Source: a virus
Reading direction: 5' to 3' (one strand)
IMG/VR virus record: IMGVR_UViG_3300036761_001542
Span: 1 to 47,530 of that record
Length of the DNA: 47,530 nucleotides
The notes under the pieces were generated by a model. It saw only the letters and a list, made by a program, of their open reading frames with translations, did no database searches and was not told where the DNA came from. Below, in pieces: positions 39,385 to 46,656 of the stretch. Within the stretch, counting starts at the first letter, position 1; each line of letters starts with the position of its first letter. Position numbers and translations under genes: made by a program.

Positions 39385-39580
39385 AGCCCTGCGTGCGCGC
39401 GTCGCGGACGGACAGTTCGCGGCGATCCTCGTCGGCGGCGAACCCTTTGACCAGGGCGAGCCCACGTTCTATGCGTACTCAGTCGCACCCACCAAATGGC
39501 GGGAGCTAGTCTATCTGGCCAGCCGGCTGTTCGGAGTAATACAAAAGGGTGACGTCGGGAGTAGTACCGAAGTCGCCTGA
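39272..39580 (+). CDS. Hypothetical protein
   Basis: A 102-residue protein from the ATG at 39,272 (a GTG at 39,266 is also possible). Contains IKRQLDAVEALRARVADGQ, FAAILVGGEPFDQG and KWRELVYLASRLFGVIQKG, a compact alpha/beta protein. It overlaps the previous ORF by over 100 nt. No family recognised. Confidence 0.5.
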   Translation: MESSEKPSLSLVHSQEKPKPLAQIGRAETIKRQLDAVEALRARVADGQFAAILVGGEPFDQGEPTFYAYSVAPTKWRELVYLASRLFGVIQKGDVGSSTEVA

Positions 39581-39591
39581 CTCTAACCCTT

Positions 39592-39650
39592 TCTCCGTCC
39601 TTTCGCTTTCGCCGTCCGTTTGCTTTCACCATACTTTCGTGTGATACTTT
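39592..39650 (+). promoter_or_regulatory. Pyrimidine-rich extended -10 promoter before the scaffold gene
   Basis: A CTTTC-rich stretch (39,592-39,640) ends in TGaTACTTT (TG at 39,642-39,643, hexamer 39,645-39,650). Six bases later is ATG at 39,657. This is the same arrangement as before the small terminase and the adaptor genes. No -35 element is visible. It would drive scaffold and capsid genes. Confidence 0.5.
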
Positions 39651-39656
39651 GAGAAG

Positions 39657-39716
39657 ATGATCCGAGCGCGACGCCGAACGCTCTCCGGTCTTCTGGAAAG
39701 GTTTCACACATGCTGA
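39657..39716 (+). CDS. Putative 19-residue leader peptide
   Basis: Begins at the ATG that follows the promoter-like element by 6 nt and ends by overlapping the scaffold start (CATGCTGA). Sequence MIRARRRTLSGLLERFHTC. If the transcript is leaderless, this peptide would be translated and couple to the scaffold gene, which also has its own GGAAAGG site. It may simply be the untranslated leader. Confidence 0.3.
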   Translation: MIRARRRTLSGLLERFHTC

Positions 39717-40534
39717 AAGACGAAGCGTCGCCGAAGCCGGAAGCAGGAAAAGAACCTGCCAAGCCGGCCGCCGATACGCCAGGTCAGAAGCCAGCGGAAG
39801 CCGTGTCACTCGCGGATTTCCGCGCGTCACAGGAAAAGATAACCGCGCTCGGTAGTCAGCTAGGCGAAATGACGACCACGTTAGGGCGCATCGCCGAGTC
39901 GCTCGCCTCGAACCGTTCAGCGCCCGTGCAGCCTACATCGCAGACGGCTCCGGACGTCACTGATGCTGAACTTCAGAAGGCGCTGCAAGATGGAGATCCG
40001 GCTGCTCTGCGCAGGATGCAGAATGCGAACAACGCCCGCTTGCTGGCCGCCGTGCAGCAACTCGTCGAACCGCTGCGAGTGACGGGCACGAAAGCTATTT
40101 CCGACATCACGAACCGTGTCATGCGCGCCAGCATGCCACACTACGAACTGCTCAAGAACGACGTCGACAAGATGCTCGACAGTTTGGACCCGGCTATCCG
40201 GATGCAGCCGGAGACCGTCGAGCACGTTTATAACATCGCCGTCGGCAAGAACGTGGACAAGATCGTGGCAACGGAAGTCGAGAAGCAGCTGCGGCAGTCC
40301 CGCGAGGCCGACGCGGCCACGGGTGGTGGTGGAGACGCGAGTTCCCGCCAGGTGGAAACCGGGGCGACGGAGCTGAAGGAATTTGCGGAGATCGTCGGTC
40401 CGGACGCGATGGCTGCGTTGAAGACGAGGAAGCAGACTCCCGAACAGTTCGTCGCTCGTCAAGGCTACGCCAGTATCGAAGCGTGGCTGAAGGTCGCGAA
40501 GGAACAGGGTGAACCAGAAGGGGCCGCCGCATGA
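39710..40534 (+). CDS. Capsid scaffolding-type protein
   Basis: A 274-residue protein with GGAAAGG before the ATG. Charged, helical and Ala/Gln/Glu-rich with an acidic/basic Pro-rich start (KDEASPKPEAGKEPAKPAA), a coiled coil (FRASQEKITALGSQLGEMTT) and a helical C-terminal part ending in QGYASIEAWLKVAKEQGE. Composition and its place between portal and capsid genes are those of scaffolding proteins. No protease domain is visible. Confidence 0.65.
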   Translation: MLKDEASPKPEAGKEPAKPAADTPGQKPAEAVSLADFRASQEKITALGSQLGEMTTTLGRIAESLASNRSAPVQPTSQTAPDVTDAELQKALQDGDPAALRRMQNANNARLLAAVQQLVEPLRVTGTKAISDITNRVMRASMPHYELLKNDVDKMLDSLDPAIRMQPETVEHVYNIAVGKNVDKIVATEVEKQLRQSREADAATGGGGDASSRQVETGATELKEFAEIVGPDAMAALKTRKQTPEQFVARQGYASIEAWLKVAKEQGEPEGAAA

Positions 40535-41217
40535 AGCATAAGACAAAGAGAATCGTCTCGAAACGCGAGCAGGAAATCCTGCGCAATACCGGATCGCTCG
40601 ATCCGACGTTGCCACCTCCCGGCGCCGCCCGTCACGATGAGCTGAAGAGACGGCAGGACGCGCTCGAAGCCGAAGCCGAGCTGATGAACGCCGACGCCGG
40701 CACGATAGATCCGGCCGCGCTCGAACCGGACCTCGCCATTCTCACCTACGTCAACGAGCTGGCAGTCGAAGGCGCGGTTGCGGGCAAAGCCTACTGTTGG
40801 GTGAACCCGCTGGTGCAGAGCGGGTACTTCGTCCGGCTGAAGGAAGTCCTCAGTTGGGAAGTTGTCCGGGGAGACATGCCGGAGTGTCCGCGCCTGAAAG
40901 ACGCGACTGGTTTCCGTCGGCTCGGAGACGTCATTCTCATGCGAGTTGACGCGGCTCGTGCTTTGGCGATCGATCGGCACTACCAGCAGTTGTCTGAGCG
41001 GCGCATGGTAGGCGTCACCGGGAACCTGAAAGAGATGGCAGCGAAGCACGCCGGCAAAGGTGTCATTTTGCATCTCACTGGTGAGGACTTGGACCTCGAT
41101 CATCCGATCATCAAGCGAGCGATACAGAAAGCCGCCGCACGTCAAGTCGTGTTGGCTGGTCCGGTAACGCAGATGTTGAAGGAAGGACGAGTGCCGGGAA
41201 TTCCGGCCGCAGCGTAA
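40531..41217 (+). CDS. Hypothetical head-associated protein
   Basis: A 228-residue protein whose ATG overlaps the scaffold stop codon (ATGA). The N-terminus is basic then acidic/helical (LKRRQDALEAEAELMNADAG). The middle includes GKAYCWVNPLVQSGYFVRLK and a C-terminal helical part (IKRAIQKAAARQVVLAG). Position suggests a role in head assembly. No family recognised. Confidence 0.5.
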   Translation: MKHKTKRIVSKREQEILRNTGSLDPTLPPPGAARHDELKRRQDALEAEAELMNADAGTIDPAALEPDLAILTYVNELAVEGAVAGKAYCWVNPLVQSGYFVRLKEVLSWEVVRGDMPECPRLKDATGFRRLGDVILMRVDAARALAIDRHYQQLSERRMVGVTGNLKEMAAKHAGKGVILHLTGEDLDLDHPIIKRAIQKAAARQVVLAGPVTQMLKEGRVPGIPAAA

Positions 41218-41241
41218 GAGGAAGAAAAGAAGGAGTCGTCA

Positions 41242-41760
41242 ATGCCCCTGTCAGTTCCGCAAGCAATTCTCAACGGCCCGAATGAAGGCCGTAACACTCA
41301 CGCATCCGAAGTCAACGGTGTGACTTCCGGGCAGACCTTCAAGCGTGGCGCTCCTCTCATTGCCACGGCTGGCTTGCTCGTGCAAGCGTCCGAAGGTCCG
41401 ACTGTCGGAATCGTCGGGTTCGCAGCTGCGAACGCGCTGAACCCGGATGGCGTGCAGAGCCGTGAGAACATCGACGGTGTCGCGCGCTATACTCCGGCCG
41501 ATGGTGAAGTCTTCGAGGCGACGTTCGCGACTTCAAGCGGGGGCTCGCTCACGGCTCCGGTGCAGGTCGCGTTGGCGCAGACGGACCTGTTCGGCGTCTA
41601 CGGGCTATCGAAGTTCGGATCATACGGTCCGTGGTACGTCAACAAAGCGTTGACGGGAGCGGCGGGGTGCGTCGTGATCGTCGGCTTCAAGGACGCTGTC
41701 GGTGTCAATGATGCCCGCGTCTACTTCAAGGTCAAGGGAAGCGCTCTCGCTATCGCGTAG
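41242..41760 (+). CDS. Head decoration-type protein
   Basis: A 172-residue beta-rich protein with GAAGGAG about 8 nt before the ATG. It begins MPLSVPQAILNGPNEGRNTH and continues with GVTSGQTFKRGAPLIATAGL, GIVGFAAANALNPDG and EVFEATFATSSGG. The beta-tulip-like pattern, with short Gly-rich turns, is typical of capsid decoration proteins found next to major capsid genes. The role as a head stabiliser is inferred. Confidence 0.6.
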   Translation: MPLSVPQAILNGPNEGRNTHASEVNGVTSGQTFKRGAPLIATAGLLVQASEGPTVGIVGFAAANALNPDGVQSRENIDGVARYTPADGEVFEATFATSSGGSLTAPVQVALAQTDLFGVYGLSKFGSYGPWYVNKALTGAAGCVVIVGFKDAVGVNDARVYFKVKGSALAIA

Positions 41761-41767
41761 GAACGAC

Positions 41768-42226
41768 ATGCCGGCCCGTGGTGACATAACTGAACCGCTC
41801 GAACGCTTCCTCAAACTTGTAGAGGAAGACGAGAACGGTTGCTGGCGGTGGAAAGGTTATATCTGGGAGACTGGATATGCCTGCTTCTGGCTAGACGAAG
41901 CCGCTGGTAACGTGCGGGCAGCGAGGTGGGCTTGTGAATTCACGTGGGGACCACTGGAGAGCAATGAGCCGGATCATCTCTGCCTAGTAAAAGATTGTGT
42001 TAATCCCTGGCACCTGGAGCCAGTAACACACAAAGAGAACGTGCGCCGATGTGATAGTCCGCCGGGGATCAACGCACGAAAAGTCGTCTGTCTTCGAGGA
42101 CATGCGTTTACGCCTGAGAACACATATCTCACGAAAGACGGGCAGCGTCGGCAGTGCAAAATCTGCCTAAACCTGCGGACGCAGGCGTTTGTCGAACGTA
42201 AAATGCTTGCGAATATAAGGAGTTAG
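41768..42226 (+). CDS. HNH homing-type endonuclease
   Basis: A 152-residue protein from the ATG at 41,768. The HNH_3 layout is clear: GCWRWKGYIWETGYACFWLD, ARWACEFTWGPLESNEPDHL, then CLVKDCVNPWHLEPVTHKEN, with Asp-His and Asn-His residues present. The C-terminal part has CLRGHAFTPENTYLTKDG and CKICLN, a CxxC-type zinc-binding site of these enzymes. It is inserted between the decoration and major capsid genes, as free-standing homing endonucleases often are; the SD of the capsid gene lies at its 3' end. Confidence 0.85.
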   Translation: MPARGDITEPLERFLKLVEEDENGCWRWKGYIWETGYACFWLDEAAGNVRAARWACEFTWGPLESNEPDHLCLVKDCVNPWHLEPVTHKENVRRCDSPPGINARKVVCLRGHAFTPENTYLTKDGQRRQCKICLNLRTQAFVERKMLANIRS

Positions 42227-42228
42227 CC

Positions 42229-43128
42229 GTGTCAATCGGACGAGGAACTTTCAGCCCCCTACTTTCGCCGGATCTGCGGCGTGTCTTCATCGAGACTGGT
42301 AAAGAGCGCCCGCTCGAATACCCGCTCGTCTTCAACGTCGAGGACATGGAGTGGAACCCGGTAACGGATCAACAGATCTCCGGGCTCGGCACTCTGCCGC
42401 CTAAGCCCGAAGGCGCGCAGTTCGCGCTCGACGAGCCCCTGCTCGGAAACCGCAAGGCGTACGAAGCCGCACCGTTCGGCATGGCTGTCGAGATCACGTG
42501 GGAAATGTGGCGTGACGAACTGTACGGCGTCATGCGCGAGTTGATCGCGGAGATGAAGCGCGCGTCGAATCTGCAACAGGAGACGCAGGCGTGGTCCGTG
42601 TTCAACCGTGCCTTCGCGACGGCATACCCTGGCTTCACTTCTGGCGAGTCCCTCTGCTCGATCGTCCACGTCGGCCTCGACGGGGTGACGCGGACGAACC
42701 GGCCTTCTCCCGACATCGGCTTGTCCATTACGGGTATCCAGTCGATGATCAATCGGTTCGAGACGATGACGAACGAGCGGAACCTGCCCCGCTTGCTCGC
42801 TCCGACGCGAATCTTGATCGCGCCGCAGAACAAGTTCACCGCTCGTGAGATCCTCGGCTCGGCTCGCAAGCCGTTCACCGCAGACAACGAGATCAACGCG
42901 CTCGTCGAGGAAGACCTGTCGTGGATGGTCGTCCACTACTTCTCATCCCCGACTCAGTGGTTCGGCATCTGCCAGCCTGGCGTCCACGATGTCAACTTCC
43001 TGTGGCGTGACCGTCCGATCTTCGATTCGTTCGACGATCCGTGGACGAAGAACGCGATCTTCACCGTCTATCAGCGCAACATCGCGTCCTACGGCGCGTG
43101 GCGTGCCATTGACGGCTCGACGGGATGA
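42229..43128 (+). CDS. Major capsid protein
   Basis: A 299-residue protein starting with GTG, preceded by AAGGAG within the HNH gene's end. It has the HK97-like features: an N-terminal part (FIETGKERPLEYPLVFNVED), the long helix region (EMWRDELYGVMRELIAEMKR), the P-loop region (TRILIAPQNKFTAREILG) and an end rich in aromatic residues (VYQRNIASYGAWRAIDGS). Size and position after the scaffold and decoration genes fit the Mu-like / Lin1272-type major head proteins. It should form the icosahedral shell. Confidence 0.8.
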   Translation: MSIGRGTFSPLLSPDLRRVFIETGKERPLEYPLVFNVEDMEWNPVTDQQISGLGTLPPKPEGAQFALDEPLLGNRKAYEAAPFGMAVEITWEMWRDELYGVMRELIAEMKRASNLQQETQAWSVFNRAFATAYPGFTSGESLCSIVHVGLDGVTRTNRPSPDIGLSITGIQSMINRFETMTNERNLPRLLAPTRILIAPQNKFTAREILGSARKPFTADNEINALVEEDLSWMVVHYFSSPTQWFGICQPGVHDVNFLWRDRPIFDSFDDPWTKNAIFTVYQRNIASYGAWRAIDGSTG

Positions 43129-43149
43129 TCGGTTGAACGGAGAGTTTCC

Positions 43150-43497
43150 ATGAGAAAGCTCCTGACTGCGGCCGTGGCGGCGAGTCTTGTTTTGCTCGCC
43201 GCAGCGGCCTTCGCCAACGGGACACCGTCGACGTCAACTCCGACCCCTACCTTCACTCCGACACAGACCTTCACTCCGACGCCTACGGTTCCGGCGACTC
43301 CGAACACCACGTTCACGCCGGATACGATCAACGGCTCGCATTTCGTCACCCTCGATCTCGACAGCGAGGCGTCGCTCGTAGATCCACCGAATCAGACGCT
43401 CAAGCCCAACACCTGTAAACTGTACGTGGCCGCCTGGCGCCTGTTTCTCGTCTGTGCGGACGGCGTCCAACACATGATCGTCTTCGTGGACGATTAG
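43150..43497 (+). CDS. Exported protein with PT repeat and GSHF-type C-terminal domain
   Basis: A 115-residue protein with GGAG before the ATG. Signal peptide (MRKLLTAAVAASLVLLAAAAFA), a short TPTFTPTQT repeat (residues 26-57) and a 56-residue C-terminal domain (GSHFVTLDLDSEASLVDPP, TLKPNTCKLYVAAWRL, CADGVQHMIVF). About two thirds of that domain is identical to the C-terminus of the next gene. One possible disulfide is visible in the domain. It lies directly after the major capsid gene. Confidence 0.65.
   Translation: MRKLLTAAVAASLVLLAAAAFANGTPSTSTPTPTFTPTQTFTPTPTVPATPNTTFTPDTINGSHFVTLDLDSEASLVDPPNQTLKPNTCKLYVAAWRLFLVCADGVQHMIVFVDD
43225..43320 (+). repeat. Pro-Thr coding repeats
   Basis: Imperfect ACTCCGAC-type repeats coding [18 protein letters not shown] in the small exported protein. 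Related to the arrays at 31,500, 32,149, 35,206 and 43,785. Confidence 0.6.
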
Positions 43498-43527
43498 GAT
43501 GTTCGGGAGCCGCCAGGAAATCGTGAG

Positions 43528-44589
43528 ATGTTGAAGCATTTCGTTCTCGCCCTTGCCGCCGTATGCGCCTTAACCATTCTTCCTGTACTTCGCGCACAGG
43601 CTGTAACGGTCTGCTGTATCTGTACGGGCGCGGACTGCATTCCTAATCCGCAATGTACGGACGCTGTGGCAGATGGTAGCGCTTGCACGACATTGTGCAC
43701 CGGGCAAGGAGCGTGCACCGTCTATCATTTCGAGTCTAGTGATACCTGTGTCGGGACGTGCGGTGGTTTCTGGCCGCTCCCGACGGCGACCCCTACGAAT
43801 ACCCCGACACCGACACCGAACGCGACGCAGACTGCCGCGATGGCGAAGACGCAGACGGCTGCCGCTAACGAGACAGCTACGGCTGCCGCCGCTACCGCTA
43901 CCGCTGCTGCCAATGAAACCGCAACCTCCGTCGCAGCCACGGCGACTGCCGCTGCCGTCGCTTCAGAGACGGCCGCCGCACATGCCGCTGAGACCGCGGC
44001 TGCCGCTGCGATAGAAACAGCTACCGCGGCGGCTGCGGAGACCGAAACGGCCGCTCCGACTCCAACATCCACGCCTACGGACACCCCGACGGATACTCCG
44101 ACCGTCACGCCGACTACGACCAATACTCCGACGCGGACCCCGACGTTGTCAGGCGTGCCGACTGGCTGGACCTGCAGTCCACGTTACTACGGTGGCGGAC
44201 CATTTGACGGCTGCGACTGCGGCTGCGGGGTAGTCGATTTGGATTGTCCGGACTATTCCGTGGGCTCCTGCGAGTATTGCGACGATTCCGGATCGTGCAG
44301 TTACGAGGCGATGGGGCGCGGCTGCTCGTTCATAGATCCGACGCATAACTGGCGGTGTGTATCAGCGACGCCGGTAGCCGTTGACGGGTCTCACTTCACC
44401 ACGTTGGACCTGGACAATGAATCTGGATACGTAGAGCCCCCGGACCAGACGTTCAAGCCGAACACCTGCAAGTTGTACGTCACCGCGTGGCGGCTACTGT
44501 TCACCTGTGCGGACGGAGTCCAGCATATCGTCCGGTTCAGCGGCGACCCGACGCCGGCCCCGACGCCGGGGTTTACTCCGCCGACATAG
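43528..44589 (+). CDS. Exported Ala/Thr- and PT-repeat protein with GSHF-type domain
   Basis: A 353-residue protein: signal peptide (1-25, ALAAVCALTILPVLRAQA), a Cys-rich head (28-80), PT repeat (84-100), an Ala/Thr-rich low-complexity stretch (102-176) with ETATAAA-type repeats, a second PT repeat (177-208), a second Cys-rich part (215-277) and a C-terminal GSHF...LDLD...PNTCKLYV...CADGVQH domain (286-340) shared with the previous gene. Modular layout and cysteines suggest a secreted stalk or surface protein. No enzyme motif. Confidence 0.6.
   Translation: MLKHFVLALAAVCALTILPVLRAQAVTVCCICTGADCIPNPQCTDAVADGSACTTLCTGQGACTVYHFESSDTCVGTCGGFWPLPTATPTNTPTPTPNATQTAAMAKTQTAAANETATAAAATATAAANETATSVAATATAAAVASETAAAHAAETAAAAAIETATAAAAETETAAPTPTSTPTDTPTDTPTVTPTTTNTPTRTPTLSGVPTGWTCSPRYYGGGPFDGCDCGCGVVDLDCPDYSVGSCEYCDDSGSCSYEAMGRGCSFIDPTHNWRCVSATPVAVDGSHFTTLDLDNESGYVEPPDQTFKPNTCKLYVTAWRLLFTCADGVQHIVRFSGDPTPAPTPGFTPPT
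43785..44150 (+). repeat. Pro-Thr and Ala-Thr coding repeats
   Basis: Two TPT arrays (about 43,785-43,825 and 44,058-44,145) flank an Ala/Thr-rich array (43,830-44,055) with GCC-GCT-rich codons. The Ala/Thr array gives long open frames on the other strand, which are artefacts of the repeat. Confidence 0.6.
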
Positions 44590-44600
44590 GAGAATAGCCA

Positions 44601-44894
44601 ATGGGTGTGAACATGCAGAGAGTCCGAACGGATCACGTTTGTCAGCCGACGTTTCTCGGACATTGTCCCAGCTGCGGTGCGAAGAAAGGTCCGGTGCACG
44701 CGCACGGCATCGGCCAGCAAGGGTGTGCACAGGTGCATCCGACTATAATTGCCGAGCGCGAGGCCGCCGTCGTTTCCAGTAACCCGGTCGTTTCACGAGC
44801 CGTGAAACAGGCGGAGGAAGTGGAACAGAAGCGGGCGAAGAAGAACGGGAAGAAGGAAAAGACCGCCGATGCCTCGAACGAAGACCTTGATTGA
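44601..44894 (+). CDS. Small protein with Cys/His motif
   Basis: A 97-residue protein with GGAG before the ATG. CPSCG together with HAHGIGQQGC gives a possible zinc site; the C-terminal half is Lys/Glu-rich and helical (AVKQAEEVEQKRAKKNGKKE). Its end overlaps the next start by 26 nt. Unknown function. Confidence 0.5.
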   Translation: MGVNMQRVRTDHVCQPTFLGHCPSCGAKKGPVHAHGIGQQGCAQVHPTIIAEREAAVVSSNPVVSRAVKQAEEVEQKRAKKNGKKEKTADASNEDLD

Positions 44895-45075
44895 GCTAGC
44901 GCTAGGCGTCCGCGACGGAACCGTGGACGCGGCTAAGCTCGACGAAAAGGTGCGTGCCAAGATTCGGCGGCTCGGCACGCTTGCGATGGGCGGCGAGTCC
45001 CTCAAAGACTCGCCTCGCCCGTCGCATCACTCTTCCATGCCGCACGCGCAGCTTCGGCGCGCTCGTGCCGCCTAA
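44869..45075 (+). CDS. Small basic hypothetical protein
   Basis: A 68-residue protein (TLIELALGVRDGTVDAAKLD, KVRAKIRRLGTLAMGG) with a His/Ser-rich end. Helical N-terminal part, basic throughout. Position next to adaptor genes suggests a head or tail accessory role, but nothing specific is visible. Confidence 0.5.
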   Translation: MPRTKTLIELALGVRDGTVDAAKLDEKVRAKIRRLGTLAMGGESLKDSPRPSHHSSMPHAQLRRARAA

Positions 45076-45081
45076 ACGTTC

Positions 45082-45486
45082 ATGCCTAATCCGCAGATCA
45101 TCAAAGCTGGAAGCAAGGAACACCAGCAGGTACTACAGTTTCTCGCGCACATGTCGCCCATGGGTGCGAAAGACCCAGAAATTCCTAGTGATCCGAACGC
45201 TGCATTGTCCTCTGCTGCTTCGGTACTAGGTTTCCCGGTACAGGGTGGCGTAGGCATGGCCGCGGTGTCGGCTGAGGATTTCAGCAAGCTCTCTACTATC
45301 ATGGGTAAGAGCAATTTCGATACTGTGGTTAATCTCGCTAAGAAGTATGCTACAGCCGAGCATGCGCAGAGTTTAAAGGATGCTATCGCTAAACTGACTC
45401 CGCAGGCTCAATCCGAACCAACACCTGCATCACCACGCGGAACTATGTCTCCTCCGTCGCAGGTTCGCAAAGCTGGCGGAAACTAG
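45082..45486 (+). CDS. Hypothetical protein with different codon usage
   Basis: A 134-residue protein 6 nt after the previous stop. Helical (HQQVLQFLAHMSPMGAKDPE, FDTVVNLAKKYATAEHAQS). Codons such as GCT, CTA, TAT, TTA and AAT are more frequent than in its neighbours, and GC content is visibly lower, hinting at recent acquisition. No family recognised. Confidence 0.5.
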   Translation: MPNPQIIKAGSKEHQQVLQFLAHMSPMGAKDPEIPSDPNAALSSAASVLGFPVQGGVGMAAVSAEDFSKLSTIMGKSNFDTVVNLAKKYATAEHAQSLKDAIAKLTPQAQSEPTPASPRGTMSPPSQVRKAGGN

Positions 45487-45511
45487 TTCCTTCGCGGTCG
45501 GACGGCCGTCG

Positions 45512-45520
45512 TGGTAAAGT
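45512..45520 (+). promoter_or_regulatory. Extended -10 promoter before the adaptor gene
   Basis: TGgTAAAGT (TG at 45,512-45,513, hexamer 45,515-45,520) is followed by exactly 6 nt and then the adaptor ATG at 45,527. This matches the element before the small terminase gene, and no Shine-Dalgarno sequence precedes the ATG. A leaderless transcript is inferred. There is no obvious -35 box. Confidence 0.5.
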
Positions 45521-45526
45521 TGAACC

Positions 45527-46519
45527 ATGAGCGATGTCGTCAAACCAACCACTTGCCGTGACGTAGCGAACCTCGTTCGCTCAGCCATCAACACAGACGT
45601 GAACCTGCTCCAGTGCGGGAGTTGGGTTTCCGAACGCTTCAAGCAAATTTGCAGCCGGACCCGGCTTTCCTCGCTGCGCGAAGTCGGGCAACTCACTATC
45701 CCGGCCGCCGTCCACGCGGGAACCGCCTCCGTCTCCCTTGGCTCAACCTACGTGGACATCACGGACCTGGCTGCACTCGCTGCCATCGCGGCGATCACAG
45801 AAGGGCTTCAAGATTGGTGGTTCAAGGGGCAGACGAACTACTACGAGATCACGGGAACCGACTGGCGAAAAGACGGCAGTCTTCGGCTGACGCTGAAGGC
45901 GCCATACGCTGACCAGACGTCGAACCCTCAGACGGCCTTCTATTTGCTGAAGCGCTTCATTCGATTGGACGCGAGGGCTCGATGGGTTGGCGAAACGATG
46001 ACTCTGCCGAACAGGAACGTGACGATCATGCGGATGTCGCCGGAGGAAATGGACCTGGCGTATCCGCGCCGTCCGGTCATCAGCGGCTTCGGCCCTCTGT
46101 GGTGGTGCCAGCAGGGCTTGGACGAAGAGACGCAGTCGATCGTCGTCGAGTTCTATCCGTACAGCTCGGTCCGGCATCTCATCACTTACATCATGTGGCG
46201 GCATCCTTATAGCTTGGACTTGGACGATCCGCTGCCTCCGAAGCTCGACGCTTACATCTTGCGCGAGGGCGCCCTCATCGATGCCTTCCGCTACGAGTCA
46301 GCGAAGTCCATGCGGGCGAAGGACGTCGAAGGCGCGGCGTTCTGGCGCAACGAGTCACGGGCGCAGATGACGAGCTGGGAGCGGCAGATATCGGAAGCCA
46401 TCCGGAACGATCGCGGAACGAACGACATCGCGTTCATGCTGCGCAGCGGATGGGAGCGCCGTCCGCGAGACGTCGTCAGCGCGAGAGACGAAATTTACGC
46501 TAGGGGAAATCGGCCATGA
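45527..46519 (+). CDS. Head-tail adaptor-type protein
   Basis: A 330-residue protein. It begins CRDVANLVRSAINTDVN and has QCGSWVSERFKQICSR, a helical start seen in phage adaptor proteins, then beta-rich parts (AGTASVSLGSTYVDITDL, YEITGTDWRKDGSLRLTLKA) and helices rich in Arg/Trp. Position between capsid and tail hub genes fits a portal-bound adaptor ring (as P22 gp4 or similar). The family is not certain. Its ATG follows a -10-like element. Confidence 0.6.
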   Translation: MSDVVKPTTCRDVANLVRSAINTDVNLLQCGSWVSERFKQICSRTRLSSLREVGQLTIPAAVHAGTASVSLGSTYVDITDLAALAAIAAITEGLQDWWFKGQTNYYEITGTDWRKDGSLRLTLKAPYADQTSNPQTAFYLLKRFIRLDARARWVGETMTLPNRNVTIMRMSPEEMDLAYPRRPVISGFGPLWWCQQGLDEETQSIVVEFYPYSSVRHLITYIMWRHPYSLDLDDPLPPKLDAYILREGALIDAFRYESAKSMRAKDVEGAAFWRNESRAQMTSWERQISEAIRNDRGTNDIAFMLRSGWERRPRDVVSARDEIYARGNRP

Positions 46520-46656
46520 CCGCTAGGCATTGTATCTACGCACTCAACCGGCTGCCGCTGCATGCCCTCCGGCTCGGCTTCTTCGCGTATCGACTGACGA
46601 GTTTCATCGTTTGGTCTGCGACTCGTCCACTACATTGGTGGGCAGACCGATCATGA
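46516..46656 (+). CDS. 46-residue protein between adaptor and peptidase
   Basis: ATGA overlaps at both ends: its ATG overlaps the adaptor stop and its stop overlaps the peptidase ATG. This makes translation likely. MTARHCIYALNRLPLHALRL is basic, followed by a hydrophobic segment (FFAYRLTSFIVW). May be a small membrane-active or structural peptide. Confidence 0.5.
   Translation: MTARHCIYALNRLPLHALRLGFFAYRLTSFIVWSATRPLHWWADRS

Noticed and set aside
43725-44123. Antisense Ala/Val-rich ORF opposite the Ala/Thr stalk
   Set aside because: Low-complexity GC-rich repeats leave all frames open. No start signal or protein-like pattern supports it.
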